Source: RECO01 sp050485385
GTDB taxonomy: Bacteria; Pseudomonadota; Alphaproteobacteria; Geminicoccales; Geminicoccaceae
Direction: 5' to 3'
DNA length: 59,350 bases
NCBI GenBank assembly: GCA_050485385.1
Contig: JBJHBG010000010.1
Coordinates: 1 to 59,350 of the forward strand
Of the stretch, positions 33,952 to 42,794 are shown one piece after another; the first letter of the stretch is position 1, and the number at the start of each line of letters is the position of its first letter. Made by a program: the position numbers and the translations under genes. The notes under the pieces were generated by a model. That model had not been told where the DNA came from. It did not search any database and saw only the letters and a list, made by a program, of their open reading frames with translations.

Positions 33952-33974
33952 GCCAATGTTATAAGGTATCGTCA
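33952..33974 (-). promoter_or_regulatory. Candidate promoter with Zur-like site upstream of znuA
   Basis: CCAATGTTATAAGGTATCG (33952-33970) contains AATGTTATAA, a good match to one half of the Zur consensus, with a poor second half. On the minus strand it lies directly downstream of a -35-like TTGACG (33974-33969), where a zinc-bound repressor would block znuA. It is also placed to affect the divergent DUF1007 gene. Confidence 0.42.
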
Positions 33975-34027
33975 AGCGATCCTCTGAACGGTTGAGGCAA
34001 ACCCTTGTTTCGCGGTAGGTTGGGTTC

Positions 34028-34669
34028 ATGAGTTGGAACCGCACACGAACCGCGTTCGCTCCGCTTCTCGCCGCCGCGTTGACGTGGCCCGTAGCGGCCT
34101 CGGCGCACCCGCACGGTTGGATCGACATCCAGACCCGGCTGCTGTTCGACGACGCCGGCCGCGTCACCGGCATCGAGCAGGCTTGGCTGTTCGACGAGCT
34201 CTACTCCGCCTTCATCCTGGAGGAGTTCGCCCTCGACGGCGTGCCGGTCGAGGAGGGCCTGGAGGAGCTGGGCCAAGCCGACATCGCCGCCCTCGCCGAG
34301 TTCGACTACTTCACCAATCTGAAGCAGGATGGCCGGAAGGTGGCACTGGCGTCGGTCGAGACCTTCGCCAACGGCCTCGCGGCGGACCGGATCTGGATGC
34401 GCTTCGAAGTGCCGCTCGTGGCGCCGCTCGACGTCGACGCGGGCGAGGTCCGCTACGCCGTGTACGACCCCACGTACTTCATCGAGATCATGCACAGGGG
34501 CGAACCACCCGTCCTCCTGGAGGGTCGGCCGGCCTGTGGCTTCGAGGTGATCGCGCCGGACCCGCCGTCGGAGATGGTCTGGCTCGCCGCCGCCCTCGAC
34601 CGCGGCGAAAGCGGCGGCGACGGGCTCGGCGCCTATTTCGCCGAGTGGGTGGTGGTGACGTGCGACTGA
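34028..34669 (+). CDS. DUF1007 family periplasmic protein
   Basis: 213 residues with a Sec signal peptide (cleavage near ASA-HPHGW). The family signature HPHGWIDIQTRLLFDDAGRV follows at once, and the mature N-terminus HPH may bind metal. DUF1007 proteins are regularly encoded next to NicO/RcnA-type permeases, as here, so it is probably the periplasmic partner of the next gene. Divergent from znuA with a shared 108-base control region. Confidence 0.88.
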   Translation: MSWNRTRTAFAPLLAAALTWPVAASAHPHGWIDIQTRLLFDDAGRVTGIEQAWLFDELYSAFILEEFALDGVPVEEGLEELGQADIAALAEFDYFTNLKQDGRKVALASVETFANGLAADRIWMRFEVPLVAPLDVDAGEVRYAVYDPTYFIEIMHRGEPPVLLEGRPACGFEVIAPDPPSEMVWLAAALDRGESGGDGLGAYFAEWVVVTCD

Positions 34670-35598
34670 GCGCCGGCCTGCGGCCTGCCGCCCGCTGGCC
34701 GTTGGTCGGCGCCGCCGCCTCGTTGCTGCTGCTCGTCGTGCTCGCCTCGGGCGGAGCCGTGGCGGACTGGAGCCAGGGCTGGACGGTGTGGGTGGTCGAA
34801 ACCCAGCGCGAGCTGCACGGCCGCCTCGCCGCGGCCCTCCAGGCGGTGCGCGAGGGCGGCATGGCCGCCGCGTGGCCCTTGATCGCGCTTGCCTTCGGCT
34901 ACGGCGTCTTTCACGCCGCCGGCCCCGGCCACGGCAAAGTCGTCATCTCGACCTACCTCGCCACCCACGAGAGCCGCCTGCCTCGCGCCCTCACCCTGAC
35001 CGCCGCCGCAGCCTTCGCCCAAGCGGTAACGGCGATCGTCCTGGTCCATGCCGCCCTCACGCTCTTCGGCCTCGGGCTGCGCCAGGCGCGCGGCAGCGTC
35101 GGCGACCTGGAGACGGCGAGCTTCGCCCTCGTTGCCGGTCTCGGCGCGCTCTTGATGCTCCGCGCCGGCCGCTCGCTCTGGCAGCGCCGCTCGGCGCCGG
35201 CCTGCGCGACCTGCGGCCACCACCACCACGCCCCGGAGCCGCGCACCGGCAGCCGGTGGGGCGCGCTCGGCGTCGTGCTCGCCGTCGGCATCCGGCCCTG
35301 TGCCGGCGCCGTGGTGGTCCTGCTTTTGGCTTATGCGGGCGATCTACGGCTGGTCGGTATCGCCGCGGTCCTGGCGATGGCCGTCGGCACCGCCCTCACC
35401 ACCGGCGCGCTCGCCAGCCTCGCCGTGCTCGCCCGCCAAGCCGCCGTGCGCATTGCCGTCTGGCTGCCGGGCGGCGGCGGCCGGCTCGCCACGGGCCTCG
35501 ACCTCGCGGCCCTCGGCGGCGGGCTCGTCATCCTCCTTGCCGGTGCCCTGCTCTTCCAGGCGAGCCTGCAAACGCCGGCAGCCCATCCCTTCAGGTGA
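34660..35598 (+). CDS. NicO/RcnA-type nickel-cobalt (metal) permease
   Basis: 312-residue inner-membrane protein with about seven helices. Family motifs: FGYGVFHAAGPGHGKVVISTYL, ALTLTAAAAFAQAVTAIVLV, a cytoplasmic CATCGHHHHAP metal-binding loop (about 183-193) and VLAVGIRPCAGAVVVLLLAYA. It can be an exporter or importer of Ni, Co or, given the location beside znuA, possibly Zn. GTG 34660 overlaps the DUF1007 stop by 10 bases. The 3' end overlaps the convergent phosphatase gene by 8 bases. Confidence 0.87.
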   Translation: MRLSAGLRPAARWPLVGAAASLLLLVVLASGGAVADWSQGWTVWVVETQRELHGRLAAALQAVREGGMAAAWPLIALAFGYGVFHAAGPGHGKVVISTYLATHESRLPRALTLTAAAAFAQAVTAIVLVHAALTLFGLGLRQARGSVGDLETASFALVAGLGALLMLRAGRSLWQRRSAPACATCGHHHHAPEPRTGSRWGALGVVLAVGIRPCAGAVVVLLLAYAGDLRLVGIAAVLAMAVGTALTTGALASLAVLARQAAVRIAVWLPGGGGRLATGLDLAALGGGLVILLAGALLFQASLQTPAAHPFR

Positions 35599-36388
35599 GG
35601 CGCACGCCCGTCACCTCCTCGGCCAAGGGGCGCAGCACCGGCACGGTCGCGACCACCGGCCCCCGGCCCAACAGGCCGGTGTCGCCGAGGAAATCGACCA
35701 CGGCACCGCCCGCCTCCTGCACCAGCAACAGGCCGGCGGCACAGTCCCAGCTCTGGTTGCCCGGCGCGTAGATGGCATCCAGCCGGCCATCGGCGATGTG
35801 GGCGAGGATCAACGCCGTCGAGCCGAGCCGGCGCATGTCGACACCGTGTCCGAGGAACCGCCCCTGCACGTCGACGAAATGGCGCCAGTCGTCCTTGAAC
35901 CCGAAACTCAGCGCGACGCAGCACTCGTCGATCCGCTCCGGCTGCCGGCAGCGGATCGGTTGACCGTCGCGCCGGGCGCCCCCGCCTAGACGGGCGGTGA
36001 ACAGCTCGCCGTGCACCGGATCGGCCGTGAAGCTCAAGACGATCTCGTCGTCGACCACGAACGCGAGGACCACCGTCCAATAGGGGATGCCGCGCAGGAA
36101 GTTCTGCGTGCCGTCGATCGGGTCGATCACCCAGCAGTGGGCGTGGTCGCCCTCCGCCCCGTGCTCCTCGCCGACGAAGCCGTCATCCGGGAAGTGCCGG
36201 CGGAGCCCCTCGCGGATCGCCGTCTCGACCGAGCGATCGGCGACGGAGACGACGTCCTGGCGGCCCTTGAACTCCACCTCCAGCTCCAGCCGGCGGCGGA
36301 AGAAGTCGAGGGCGACCGCGGCCGCCTCCCGCATCACCTCCTCGGCAACGGCGAAGCGGGCATCGAGATCGGCGGCGGTAAGGGTCAT
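35591..36388 (-). CDS. Inositol monophosphatase family protein
   Basis: 265-residue Mg-dependent, Li-sensitive-type phosphatase. Metal and substrate motifs: GEEHGAEGD (first acidic motif), WVIDPIDGTQNFLRGIPYWTV (DPIDGT), and the C-terminal WDCAAGLLLVQEAGG. IMPase, histidinol-phosphatase (HisN) and CysQ-like nucleotidase share these, so the substrate is open; the spacing and lack of CysQ hallmarks favour IMPase/HisN. Its ATG overlaps the recD2 stop (ATGA). Confidence 0.9.
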   Translation of the reverse strand: MTLTAADLDARFAVAEEVMREAAAVALDFFRRRLELEVEFKGRQDVVSVADRSVETAIREGLRRHFPDDGFVGEEHGAEGDHAHCWVIDPIDGTQNFLRGIPYWTVVLAFVVDDEIVLSFTADPVHGELFTARLGGGARRDGQPIRCRQPERIDECCVALSFGFKDDWRHFVDVQGRFLGHGVDMRRLGSTALILAHIADGRLDAIYAPGNQSWDCAAGLLLVQEAGGAVVDFLGDTGLLGRGPVVATVPVLRPLAEEVTGVRLT

Positions 36389-38538
36389 GCGGTCCGGTCC
36401 TCCAAGAGTGCGTGCAGACGGGTGAGACGGCGCTGGGCGGGGCGGTCCTGAACGGCGCGGACGAGCGCGTCGCCCTCCACCAGCAGCACCGCGAGCCGCC
36501 GCGCCCGGGTGAGCCCCGTATAGACCAGATCGCGACGGAGGAGACGACCGTGCTGGCGAGAGAGCACCAAAACCACCGCCGGATACTCCGAGCCCTGGGC
36601 CTTGTGGACGGTGACCGCATAGGCCGGCTGCAAGGCGTCCAGCTCGTCGAAGCCGTAGACGAGGTCGCGGCCGTCGATGCGCACCGCCACCCGCCGGTGG
36701 TCGCGGTCGATGGCGACGAGCCGACCGAGATCGCCGTTGTAGACGTCGCGGTCGTAGTCGTTCTCGACCTGCATCACCCGGTCGCCGACGGCGAACAGCT
36801 TGTCGCCGCGCGCGACGCTGTCCGGCGGCGCGGGGTTGAGCCGGGCGCGCAGCGCATCGTTCAACGCCTTGGCGCCGAGGCTGCCGCGATTGGTCGGGCA
36901 GAGCACCTGCACGTCCGCCATCGGATCGAAGCCGAAGCGAGCCGGCATGCGGTCCGCTACCAGGGTTTGCAGCTTGGCCGTGGCATCGGCGGCGTCGCGG
37001 ACCGGAACGGCGTAGAAGTCGCTCAGCTCGCCCGCCGGGGCGGCCTCCGGTTCGAGCCCCTGGTTCAGGCGGTGCGCGTTGGCGACGATCAGCGATTCCG
37101 CCGCTTGGCGGAAGATCTCGGTGAGGCGCACCACCGGCACGGCCCCGCTGTCGATGAGATCGCCCAGCACCCGCCCCGGCCCGACCGAGGGCAGCTGGTC
37201 GACGTCGCCCACCAGCCACAGGCCCGCATCGCCGCTCAACGCCTGGAGCAGGGCGTCCATGAGATTGACGTCGATCATCGAGGCCTCGTCGACGACGACG
37301 ATCTTCGCACTCAACGGCCGGCCGTGGCCGCGGCGAAAGGCGCGGCCGGGCTCCGCCTCCAGCAGCCGGTGCAGCGTCTTGGCGTCGCGCCCGGTGCTCT
37401 CGGCAAGCCGCTTCGCCGCCCGCCCGGTCGGTGCCGCCAAGGCCACCTCGTCCGCCGGCAGCGGCAGGGCGTCGAGCAGCGTGCGCACGAGCGTGGTCTT
37501 GCCGGTGCCGGGACCGCCGGTGAGCACGGCGATCCTGGCGCTCAACAGGGCCGCCGCTGCCGTCCGCTGACTGGGCGACAGCTCCAGGTCGAGGCGCGCT
37601 TCGGCGGCGGCGATGCGCGCGGCCGTGTCGGCCACCCGCCACGGCGGCGGCGTGCCGGCAAGGTCGCCGACGACCAGGGCGATGCGCCGCTCCTGGCTCG
37701 CCAGAGGTTCGGGATAGAGCACGTCCGCCACGACCTCGACCGCGCGCAGGCCCTCGAGACCCGTGACCGCCGCCCCGAAGGCCGCGTCATCGGCGCCGGT
37801 CAGCGCCGCCAGCCGCTCGGCGGCCTCGCCCTTGGTCATGCCGGTGTGGCCGGCGTCCACCGCCTCGCCCAGCACGTGGGCGAGGCCCGCCCGGTGCCGT
37901 TCCGGCGCGTCGCGGTCGATGCCCAGCCGCTCGGCGAGCTGGTCCGAGGTGCGGAAGCCGAAGCCCACCACGTCGCGGGCGAGCGCGTAGGGGTCCCGCT
38001 TGAGCACGGCAATGGTGCGCTCCTTGTAGGCCTCCCAGATGCGCTTGGCGCGCCCCGGCGGCAGGCCGTGCTCGTGGAGGAACGCCATCACGTCGCGCAC
38101 GCCCTTGCGCTCGGCCCAGGCTTGGCCGATTTCCGCGGCGAGCTTGGGGCCGACGCCGCGGACGTCGGCCAGCCGCTCGGGCTCGCGCTCCAGGACGTCC
38201 AGCAGCCGCTCCTGGAAATGGGCGACCAGCCGGGCGGCAAGCCCCGGCCCGATGCCCTTGACGATGCCGGAGCCGAGATAGGCGGCGATACCCTCGGGCC
38301 CGGCCGGCGGCCGGTTGGACAACAGGCTCGCGCGGAACTGCCGGCCCCACGAGGGGTCGGTCTCCCAGCGGCCCTCGGCCTCGATCCAGTCACCCTCCTC
38401 GACGACCGGCGCCTCGCCCACCAGCGTCTGCAACTCGCCCCGGTCGCCGCTGCGGAGCTGGAGAACGGCGTAGCCCGTGGCCTCGTTGCGGAACGCGATC
38501 CGCTCGACCGTTCCGCTCAACTGCTCGCGGTCGGCCAA
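36385..38538 (-). CDS. recD2: RecD2-type ATP-dependent DNA helicase
   Basis: 717-residue SF1B 5'-3' helicase acting alone, as in genomes where RecD2 occurs without RecBC. An N-terminal OB-like part (ERIAFRNEATGYAVLQL), tandem helix-hairpin-helix motifs (GIGPGLAARLV, VRGVGPKLAAEIG at about 90-140), Walker A GGPGTGKTT (near 343), DEASMID (motif II), GDVDQLPSVGPG (motif III) and VHKAQGSEYPAVVLVL (UvrD-like C-terminal domain). Coupled to the phosphatase gene downstream. Confidence 0.93.
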   Translation of the reverse strand: MADREQLSGTVERIAFRNEATGYAVLQLRSGDRGELQTLVGEAPVVEEGDWIEAEGRWETDPSWGRQFRASLLSNRPPAGPEGIAAYLGSGIVKGIGPGLAARLVAHFQERLLDVLEREPERLADVRGVGPKLAAEIGQAWAERKGVRDVMAFLHEHGLPPGRAKRIWEAYKERTIAVLKRDPYALARDVVGFGFRTSDQLAERLGIDRDAPERHRAGLAHVLGEAVDAGHTGMTKGEAAERLAALTGADDAAFGAAVTGLEGLRAVEVVADVLYPEPLASQERRIALVVGDLAGTPPPWRVADTAARIAAAEARLDLELSPSQRTAAAALLSARIAVLTGGPGTGKTTLVRTLLDALPLPADEVALAAPTGRAAKRLAESTGRDAKTLHRLLEAEPGRAFRRGHGRPLSAKIVVVDEASMIDVNLMDALLQALSGDAGLWLVGDVDQLPSVGPGRVLGDLIDSGAVPVVRLTEIFRQAAESLIVANAHRLNQGLEPEAAPAGELSDFYAVPVRDAADATAKLQTLVADRMPARFGFDPMADVQVLCPTNRGSLGAKALNDALRARLNPAPPDSVARGDKLFAVGDRVMQVENDYDRDVYNGDLGRLVAIDRDHRRVAVRIDGRDLVYGFDELDALQPAYAVTVHKAQGSEYPAVVLVLSRQHGRLLRRDLVYTGLTRARRLAVLLVEGDALVRAVQDRPAQRRLTRLHALLEDRTA

Positions 38539-38541
38539 GCC

Positions 38542-39204
38542 TCAGCCCCCGCCGGTCTTGGACGCGATCCAGGCATCCACCGCACGGCCGTAGTCGGCCA
38601 GCATCGCCGCCACCGCCGGCAGACCGCGTAGGCGGTGCCACCAGGGCGCCAACTCCGGCGGTAGCGACCATTGCCGGTGCAGCACCTCGAACATTCGCTC
38701 CGCGAGCAGCAGCGTCGCCGGATAGGTATAGTCGGCGAGCGTCGGCACCGGCCCGGCGAGGTACGGGGTCGGCCGCGCGATGGCGGCCACCTCGCCGAAG
38801 CGGTCGAGGAACGCCCCGAGTTGAGCACACACCACGTCCTCCTGGCGCCGTAGCGGGTCGACGTGGGCGAACAGGAGCCGGAGGCAGGGCTCGACCCTCG
38901 TGTCGTGGAGGCGCGCCAACAGCCGCGCCTGCGCCCGCGCCGCCACGTCGCCCGCCGGTGGTAGCAACGCCGGAGCACCATAGCGCTCGTCGAGATACTC
39001 CGCGATCACCCCGCTTTCGCTCAGCACCACGGCGTCGTCCACGAGGGCCGGCACGGTGCCGCTCGGCACGATCGCCTTGTAGGCGGGCGAACCGTAGCCG
39101 TCCGGCGGCTTTTGCTCGACGAAGGGCACGCCCTTGAGTTGCAGGAGGAGGCGGACGGTGGCGCAGTAGTTGCTCACCGGCACCGCGTAGAAGGTGGTCG
39201 TCAT
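38542..39204 (-). CDS. Glutathione S-transferase family protein
   Basis: 220-residue cytosolic transferase. The thioredoxin-like N-terminal domain (FYAVPVSNYCATVRLLLQLKG, cis-proline in GTVPALVDD, and the glutathione-binding SESGVIAEYL) is followed by an all-helical C-terminal domain with TLADYTYPATLLL. The active-site residue is likely Ser/Cys of VSNYCA. Substrate unknown. It lies 3 bases upstream of recD2 on the same strand. Confidence 0.88.
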   Translation of the reverse strand: MTTTFYAVPVSNYCATVRLLLQLKGVPFVEQKPPDGYGSPAYKAIVPSGTVPALVDDAVVLSESGVIAEYLDERYGAPALLPPAGDVAARAQARLLARLHDTRVEPCLRLLFAHVDPLRRQEDVVCAQLGAFLDRFGEVAAIARPTPYLAGPVPTLADYTYPATLLLAERMFEVLHRQWSLPPELAPWWHRLRGLPAVAAMLADYGRAVDAWIASKTGGG

Positions 39205-39238
39205 CGCCCCCTCGAAGCCGGCTGCACCGGCCCCGATG

Positions 39239-40018
39239 CTACTGGGCGATGTTCCACTTGACCATCAGATCGTCGAAGAAGCCGTTGGTGTGGTGCAGCG
39301 CCACCCAATGGTTGACGTAGTTGATCCACACCTGATCGGCCTGCGGCAGCAGGAAGGCGCCGGGCCGCCGGCTGCGCGGCGCGTCCACCGGGATGACCCT
39401 GAGTTCGGGAAAGCGGGTGGTGAGTTGCGCCGCATCGACGTTGCTGGTGATGCTCGCGGTCGCGCGTCCGGCCAGCACCTCCTGCCACTCGCGGGCCGGC
39501 GCCTCGACCGTGAGGATCGCCGCGTTCTGGAAGTACTGGCGCGCCTGCTGCTCGAACACCGTGCCCAGCGTGACGGCAATGGTGACGTCCTCCCGGTCCA
39601 ACTCGGCCCAGCCGGGATAGGCCTCGGCGTTGGCCTCGAGCGCCACCGGCACGGTCGAGAAATGGACGTAAGGCTCGCTGAAGCCGGCCACCGCCGCCCG
39701 GTCCATCGACAACGACGCCGAGGTGGTGATGTCGTAGCGGTCGGCGACGATGCCGGCGACGATGCCGCGCCAGTCGGTCGCCACCCACTCGATCTCCACC
39801 CCCATGTCGGCCGCCAGCTTCTCCACCGCGTCGATGTCGTAGCCCTCGTAGCCGTCGGTCGCGGGGTTCCTGAAGCTCATCGGGTTGAAGTCGCCCGTCG
39901 TTCCCACCCTTAGCGTCCCGCTCTCCAGGATGCGTTGCAGCCGCGAGGTCTGCGCCTCGGCGGCGGTGGTGAAGGCGAAGAGGGCGGCAACGAGGGCCGC
40001 CAACGGGGTCTTGGTCAC
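39239..40018 (-). CDS. Polar amino-acid-type binding protein or cyclohexadienyl dehydratase-like protein (SBP_bac_3)
   Basis: 259 residues with a Sec signal (VTKTPLAALVAALFAFTTAA, cleavage near EAQ) and a family 3 binding fold: LRVGTTGDFNPMSFR, GYEGYDIDAVEKLAADMG, RYDITTSASLSMDRAAVAGFSEPY. This is also the pattern of periplasmic cyclohexadienyl dehydratase (PheC), which evolved from such proteins, so it may be an enzyme rather than a transport component. I took GTG 40018, which has GGAG 9 bases upstream and gives a clean signal peptide, over the ATG at 40042. It is divergent from the permease gene. Confidence 0.8.
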   Translation of the reverse strand: MTKTPLAALVAALFAFTTAAEAQTSRLQRILESGTLRVGTTGDFNPMSFRNPATDGYEGYDIDAVEKLAADMGVEIEWVATDWRGIVAGIVADRYDITTSASLSMDRAAVAGFSEPYVHFSTVPVALEANAEAYPGWAELDREDVTIAVTLGTVFEQQARQYFQNAAILTVEAPAREWQEVLAGRATASITSNVDAAQLTTRFPELRVIPVDAPRSRRPGAFLLPQADQVWINYVNHWVALHHTNGFFDDLMVKWNIAQ

Positions 40019-40121
40019 GGTCGTCGTCTCCGGCGTGGGCACAGGGTCCAGGTCGCTCCGGTTGTCCCCCCCGAAGCCGCCGCTAACTTAGCGCGTCCGT
40101 CCCCGACATCGAGCCCCTCCC

Positions 40122-40946
40122 ATGCACCCTGCCCGTCCCGCCAAGGCGCCCCCGCCGCCGCCGAAGCGCCGTCTCTCGCCCTGGGCCGTCGTCCTCGGCC
40201 TGATCCTGCTCGTGCTCTTGGCCATCCTCGTCTACGCCGCCGGCCGCGAGGGTGCGTACCGCTGGGGCTGGTACGTGGTCCTGCCGACCACGCCCACGGG
40301 CCAGACGAACCTGCGCTTTCTCCTCAGCGGGCTTTGGATCACCATCCAGATCTCGCTCCTTGCCACCCTGCTCGCCACCGTCCTCGGTCTGCTGCTGGCC
40401 TTGCCCGGCCTGTCGTCGGACCCCTGGGCGCGCGGCTTCAACCGCATCTTCGTCGAGGTCTTCCGGGCGATCCCGGCGCTGGTCATGCTGCTCTGGGTGC
40501 ATTACGGCCTGCCGGTCGTGATCGGCGTGAACTTCAGCGTCTTCACCTCGGGCGTGATCGGGCTCGCCTTGTGCGAGGCGGCGTTCATGGCCGAAGTCTT
40601 CAGGGGCGGCATCCAGTCGGTGGCGAAGGGCCAGCACGAGGCGGCGAAGGCGTTGGGGCTCGGCCCCGTCCACCGCTTTCGCCTCGTCATCCTGCCGCAG
40701 GCGATCCGCCGCATCCTGCCGGCCCTGGGCAATCAGTTCGTGCTCGTCCTCAAGCTCAGCGCGCTGGTCTCGGTGATCGGCCTCGCCGACCTCACCCGCC
40801 GCGCCAACGAATTGGTGACCACGCTCTACCGGCCGCTCGAGATCTACACCTTCCTCATCCTCGAATATCTCGTGCTCATCCTCGTGGTCTCCTGGGGCGT
40901 GCGCTACCTGGAGCGCCGCATGGGCGCCGACGAGCGCTTCCGGTGA
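40122..40946 (+). CDS. Polar amino acid ABC transporter permease
   Basis: 274-residue HisM/GlnP-type inner-membrane permease. An N-terminal helix (about 22-43) is followed by the typical LLSGLWITIQISLLATLLATVLG segment, EVFRAIPALVMLLWVHYGLP, the EAA loop GQHEAAKALGLGPVHRFRLVILPQAIRRILPALGN, and two final helices. No ATPase gene is adjacent; the partner must lie elsewhere or be shared. The divergent family 3 binding protein may be its ligand-binding partner. Confidence 0.9.
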   Translation: MHPARPAKAPPPPPKRRLSPWAVVLGLILLVLLAILVYAAGREGAYRWGWYVVLPTTPTGQTNLRFLLSGLWITIQISLLATLLATVLGLLLALPGLSSDPWARGFNRIFVEVFRAIPALVMLLWVHYGLPVVIGVNFSVFTSGVIGLALCEAAFMAEVFRGGIQSVAKGQHEAAKALGLGPVHRFRLVILPQAIRRILPALGNQFVLVLKLSALVSVIGLADLTRRANELVTTLYRPLEIYTFLILEYLVLILVVSWGVRYLERRMGADERFR

Positions 40947-41857
40947 GCGGGGGCGGCGCGCGCGTCGGCCTGCGCGAGCTGGCGCTCCTGCTCTCGATCG
41001 GCCTCTTCTGGGGGCTGAACTGGCCGGCGGTGCGGACGATCCTGACCGAGGTCCCGCCCTTCTCCATGCGCGCCGTGGCCTTCGCCGCCGGTGCCGCCGT
41101 CCTCCTCGCGCTCGCCCGCCTGCGCGGCGAGACCATGCGGCCGGAGCCGGGGGAATGGATGCCGCTGGCGCTCGCCTCGCTCTTCTCCATCCTCGGCTTC
41201 AACCTGTTCGTGGCCTTCGGCCAGCTCATGACGGAAACCGGCCGCGCCGCGATCATCGCCTTCACCATGCCGGTCTGGGCGACGCTGCTCGCCGTCGCCT
41301 GCCTCGGCGAGCGGCTCACCTGGGAACGGACGGCGGCGCTCCTGCTCGGGATGGCCGGCCTCGCGCTGCTGCTGGGCGAGGACCTGCTCGACGTCGCCCG
41401 CTCGCCCTGGGGCTCGCTCCTCACCCTCGGCGGCGCCGTCTCCTGGGCCATCGGTACGGTCGCGCTGAAGCAGCGCACCTGGTCGTTGCCGCCCCTGGCC
41501 ATGGCCGGCTGGATGCTGCTGATCTCCACGCCGCCCGCCGTGGTCGGCGCGTTCGTCGTCGACAGCCCCCTGACGCAGCCCATGCCGTCCTTGGGCGTCT
41601 GGCTGGTGCTCGCCTACCACGTGCTGCTGCCGATGGTCTGGTGCACCTATGCCTGGGTCATGCTGGTGGCCACGCTGCCGGCCGCCGTCGCCGCCATCGG
41701 CACCCTCACCATCCCCGTGGTCGGCGTGCTCAGCGCCATCCTGCTCCTCGGCGAGCCCCCCGAGCCCCGCAAGTTCCTGGCCCTCGCCTGCGTCCTCGGC
41801 GGCGTCGCCCTGGTCCTGATCGTGCCGAACCTGCACATCCGCAACGGCCGCTCCTAG
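40943..41857 (+). CDS. EamA-domain (DMT superfamily) transporter
   Basis: 304 residues, ten helices in two EamA repeats (about 10-140 and 155-295), with the first-helix pattern LLSIGLFWGLNWPAVR typical of drug/metabolite exporters. The direction and substrate are unknown; many export amino acids or related metabolites. The GTG start overlaps the permease stop (GTGA), so it is coupled to the amino-acid permease gene. Confidence 0.9.
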   Translation: MSGGGARVGLRELALLLSIGLFWGLNWPAVRTILTEVPPFSMRAVAFAAGAAVLLALARLRGETMRPEPGEWMPLALASLFSILGFNLFVAFGQLMTETGRAAIIAFTMPVWATLLAVACLGERLTWERTAALLLGMAGLALLLGEDLLDVARSPWGSLLTLGGAVSWAIGTVALKQRTWSLPPLAMAGWMLLISTPPAVVGAFVVDSPLTQPMPSLGVWLVLAYHVLLPMVWCTYAWVMLVATLPAAVAAIGTLTIPVVGVLSAILLLGEPPEPRKFLALACVLGGVALVLIVPNLHIRNGRS

Positions 41858-42025
41858 CGCCGCCACCGCACGTCGACCTCCCGCGCGCCCTTTCCCAACG
41901 GCGGCCTCGGACGGGGAGCGGGCATCCCTCGCCCGTGCTGCTGACGGCCCAAGCCGGGCGGTCAACGGACGGAAGGGGTCGTGGCCGTGGCGCAACCGCC
42001 CCGTAAGGTGCCGTGGCGGGGCGCA

Positions 42026-42325
42026 TCACGGATCACCCTCACCGCGCTCAGCGGCTGGTGGGCGCCGGTCGTCACGCACGTCCAGGACTTCGATCCGTTC
42101 GGCCGTCAACCGATACACGAGGCTGAAGGGGGTTCGCGGGATCACCAACCTGCGCACGCCTGCCACCGTCGTCGGGTGTCCCGCCTGGGGATGCTCGCGG
42201 AGCACTCGCTCCATCGCATGGAACTGCTGCTTCGCCTGCTGGTTGCCGGCCGGAAAGACGCTGGCGTAGTAGCGTCGGAGCCAAGCGAGACCGGCTCGGG
42301 TGCTCGGCAGGTAGACGATCTGCAA
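42026..42325 (-). CDS. RelE/ParE family toxin
   Basis: 99-residue toxin of a type II pair. ParE-like strings: YLPSTRAGLAWLRRYYASVFPAGN, AGVRRLVIPRTPFSLVYRLTAERIEVLDVRDDRR. ParE members poison gyrase; RelE members cleave mRNA on ribosomes; the basic C-terminal pattern here fits ParE better. It starts at TTG (42325), 4 bases after the antitoxin stop. Confidence 0.85.
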   Translation of the reverse strand: MQIVYLPSTRAGLAWLRRYYASVFPAGNQQAKQQFHAMERVLREHPQAGHPTTVAGVRRLVIPRTPFSLVYRLTAERIEVLDVRDDRRPPAAERGEGDP

Positions 42326-42329
42326 CGGC

Positions 42330-42611
42330 TCAGCGCGGCTGGACGATGTCGGGCTCGGGCGGTGGCAGTTCCTCGGCCGTATCCCAGCTGTCGACCCACC
42401 GCCTCATCGCCGCCGACGAGACGAACGTCCCATGATCGGCCTCGGCGGCGAGCGCTTCGAGGTGCCGGCGTTCGGCGTCCTTGTCGTCCAGATAGGCCAC
42501 GAGCGCCTGATGCAGCACCCAACTCGCCGGACGCTCCAGCCGCGCCGCCTCGGCGTCGAGCCGGCTTTTCACATCCGCGTCGAGACGGACCGAATAGGGT
42601 GTCGATGGCAT
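42330..42611 (-). CDS. Ribbon-helix-helix antitoxin of the ParE-type pair
   Basis: 93 residues. An N-terminal ribbon-helix-helix (PYSVRLDADVKSRLDAEAARLERPASWVLHQALVAYL) binds the operator and represses the operon; the C-terminal tail (WDTAEELPPPEPDIVQPR) wraps the toxin. ATG 42611 has GAGGGG 9 bases upstream and begins just before the beta ribbon, so the longer frame is discarded. Confidence 0.85.
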   Translation of the reverse strand: MPSTPYSVRLDADVKSRLDAEAARLERPASWVLHQALVAYLDDKDAERRHLEALAAEADHGTFVSSAAMRRWVDSWDTAEELPPPEPDIVQPR

Positions 42612-42770
42612 CGGTTCGATCCCCTCGCGTATCACGCCGGACTACGCTGTAGCGCATGTGCGGCGCGATGTCAGGCCCTCGGTTGGCCCGTCGGCCCCAG
42701 CCCATCCGCTCGCCGCTGTCCGTTCGACAACCCATCCCGACCATCCACTCATGACCACGGAAATGCCCGC

Positions 42771-42794
42771 AAAAGGCGGCCGCGCTAGGCGGCC
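42771..42794 (-). terminator. Possible terminator of the cytochrome b561 gene
   Basis: GGCCGC / GCGGCC (42778-42783 and 42789-42794) with a 5-base loop; on the minus strand it is followed after two bases by TTTT. The stop codon of the cytochrome gene lies in the loop. Confidence 0.4.
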
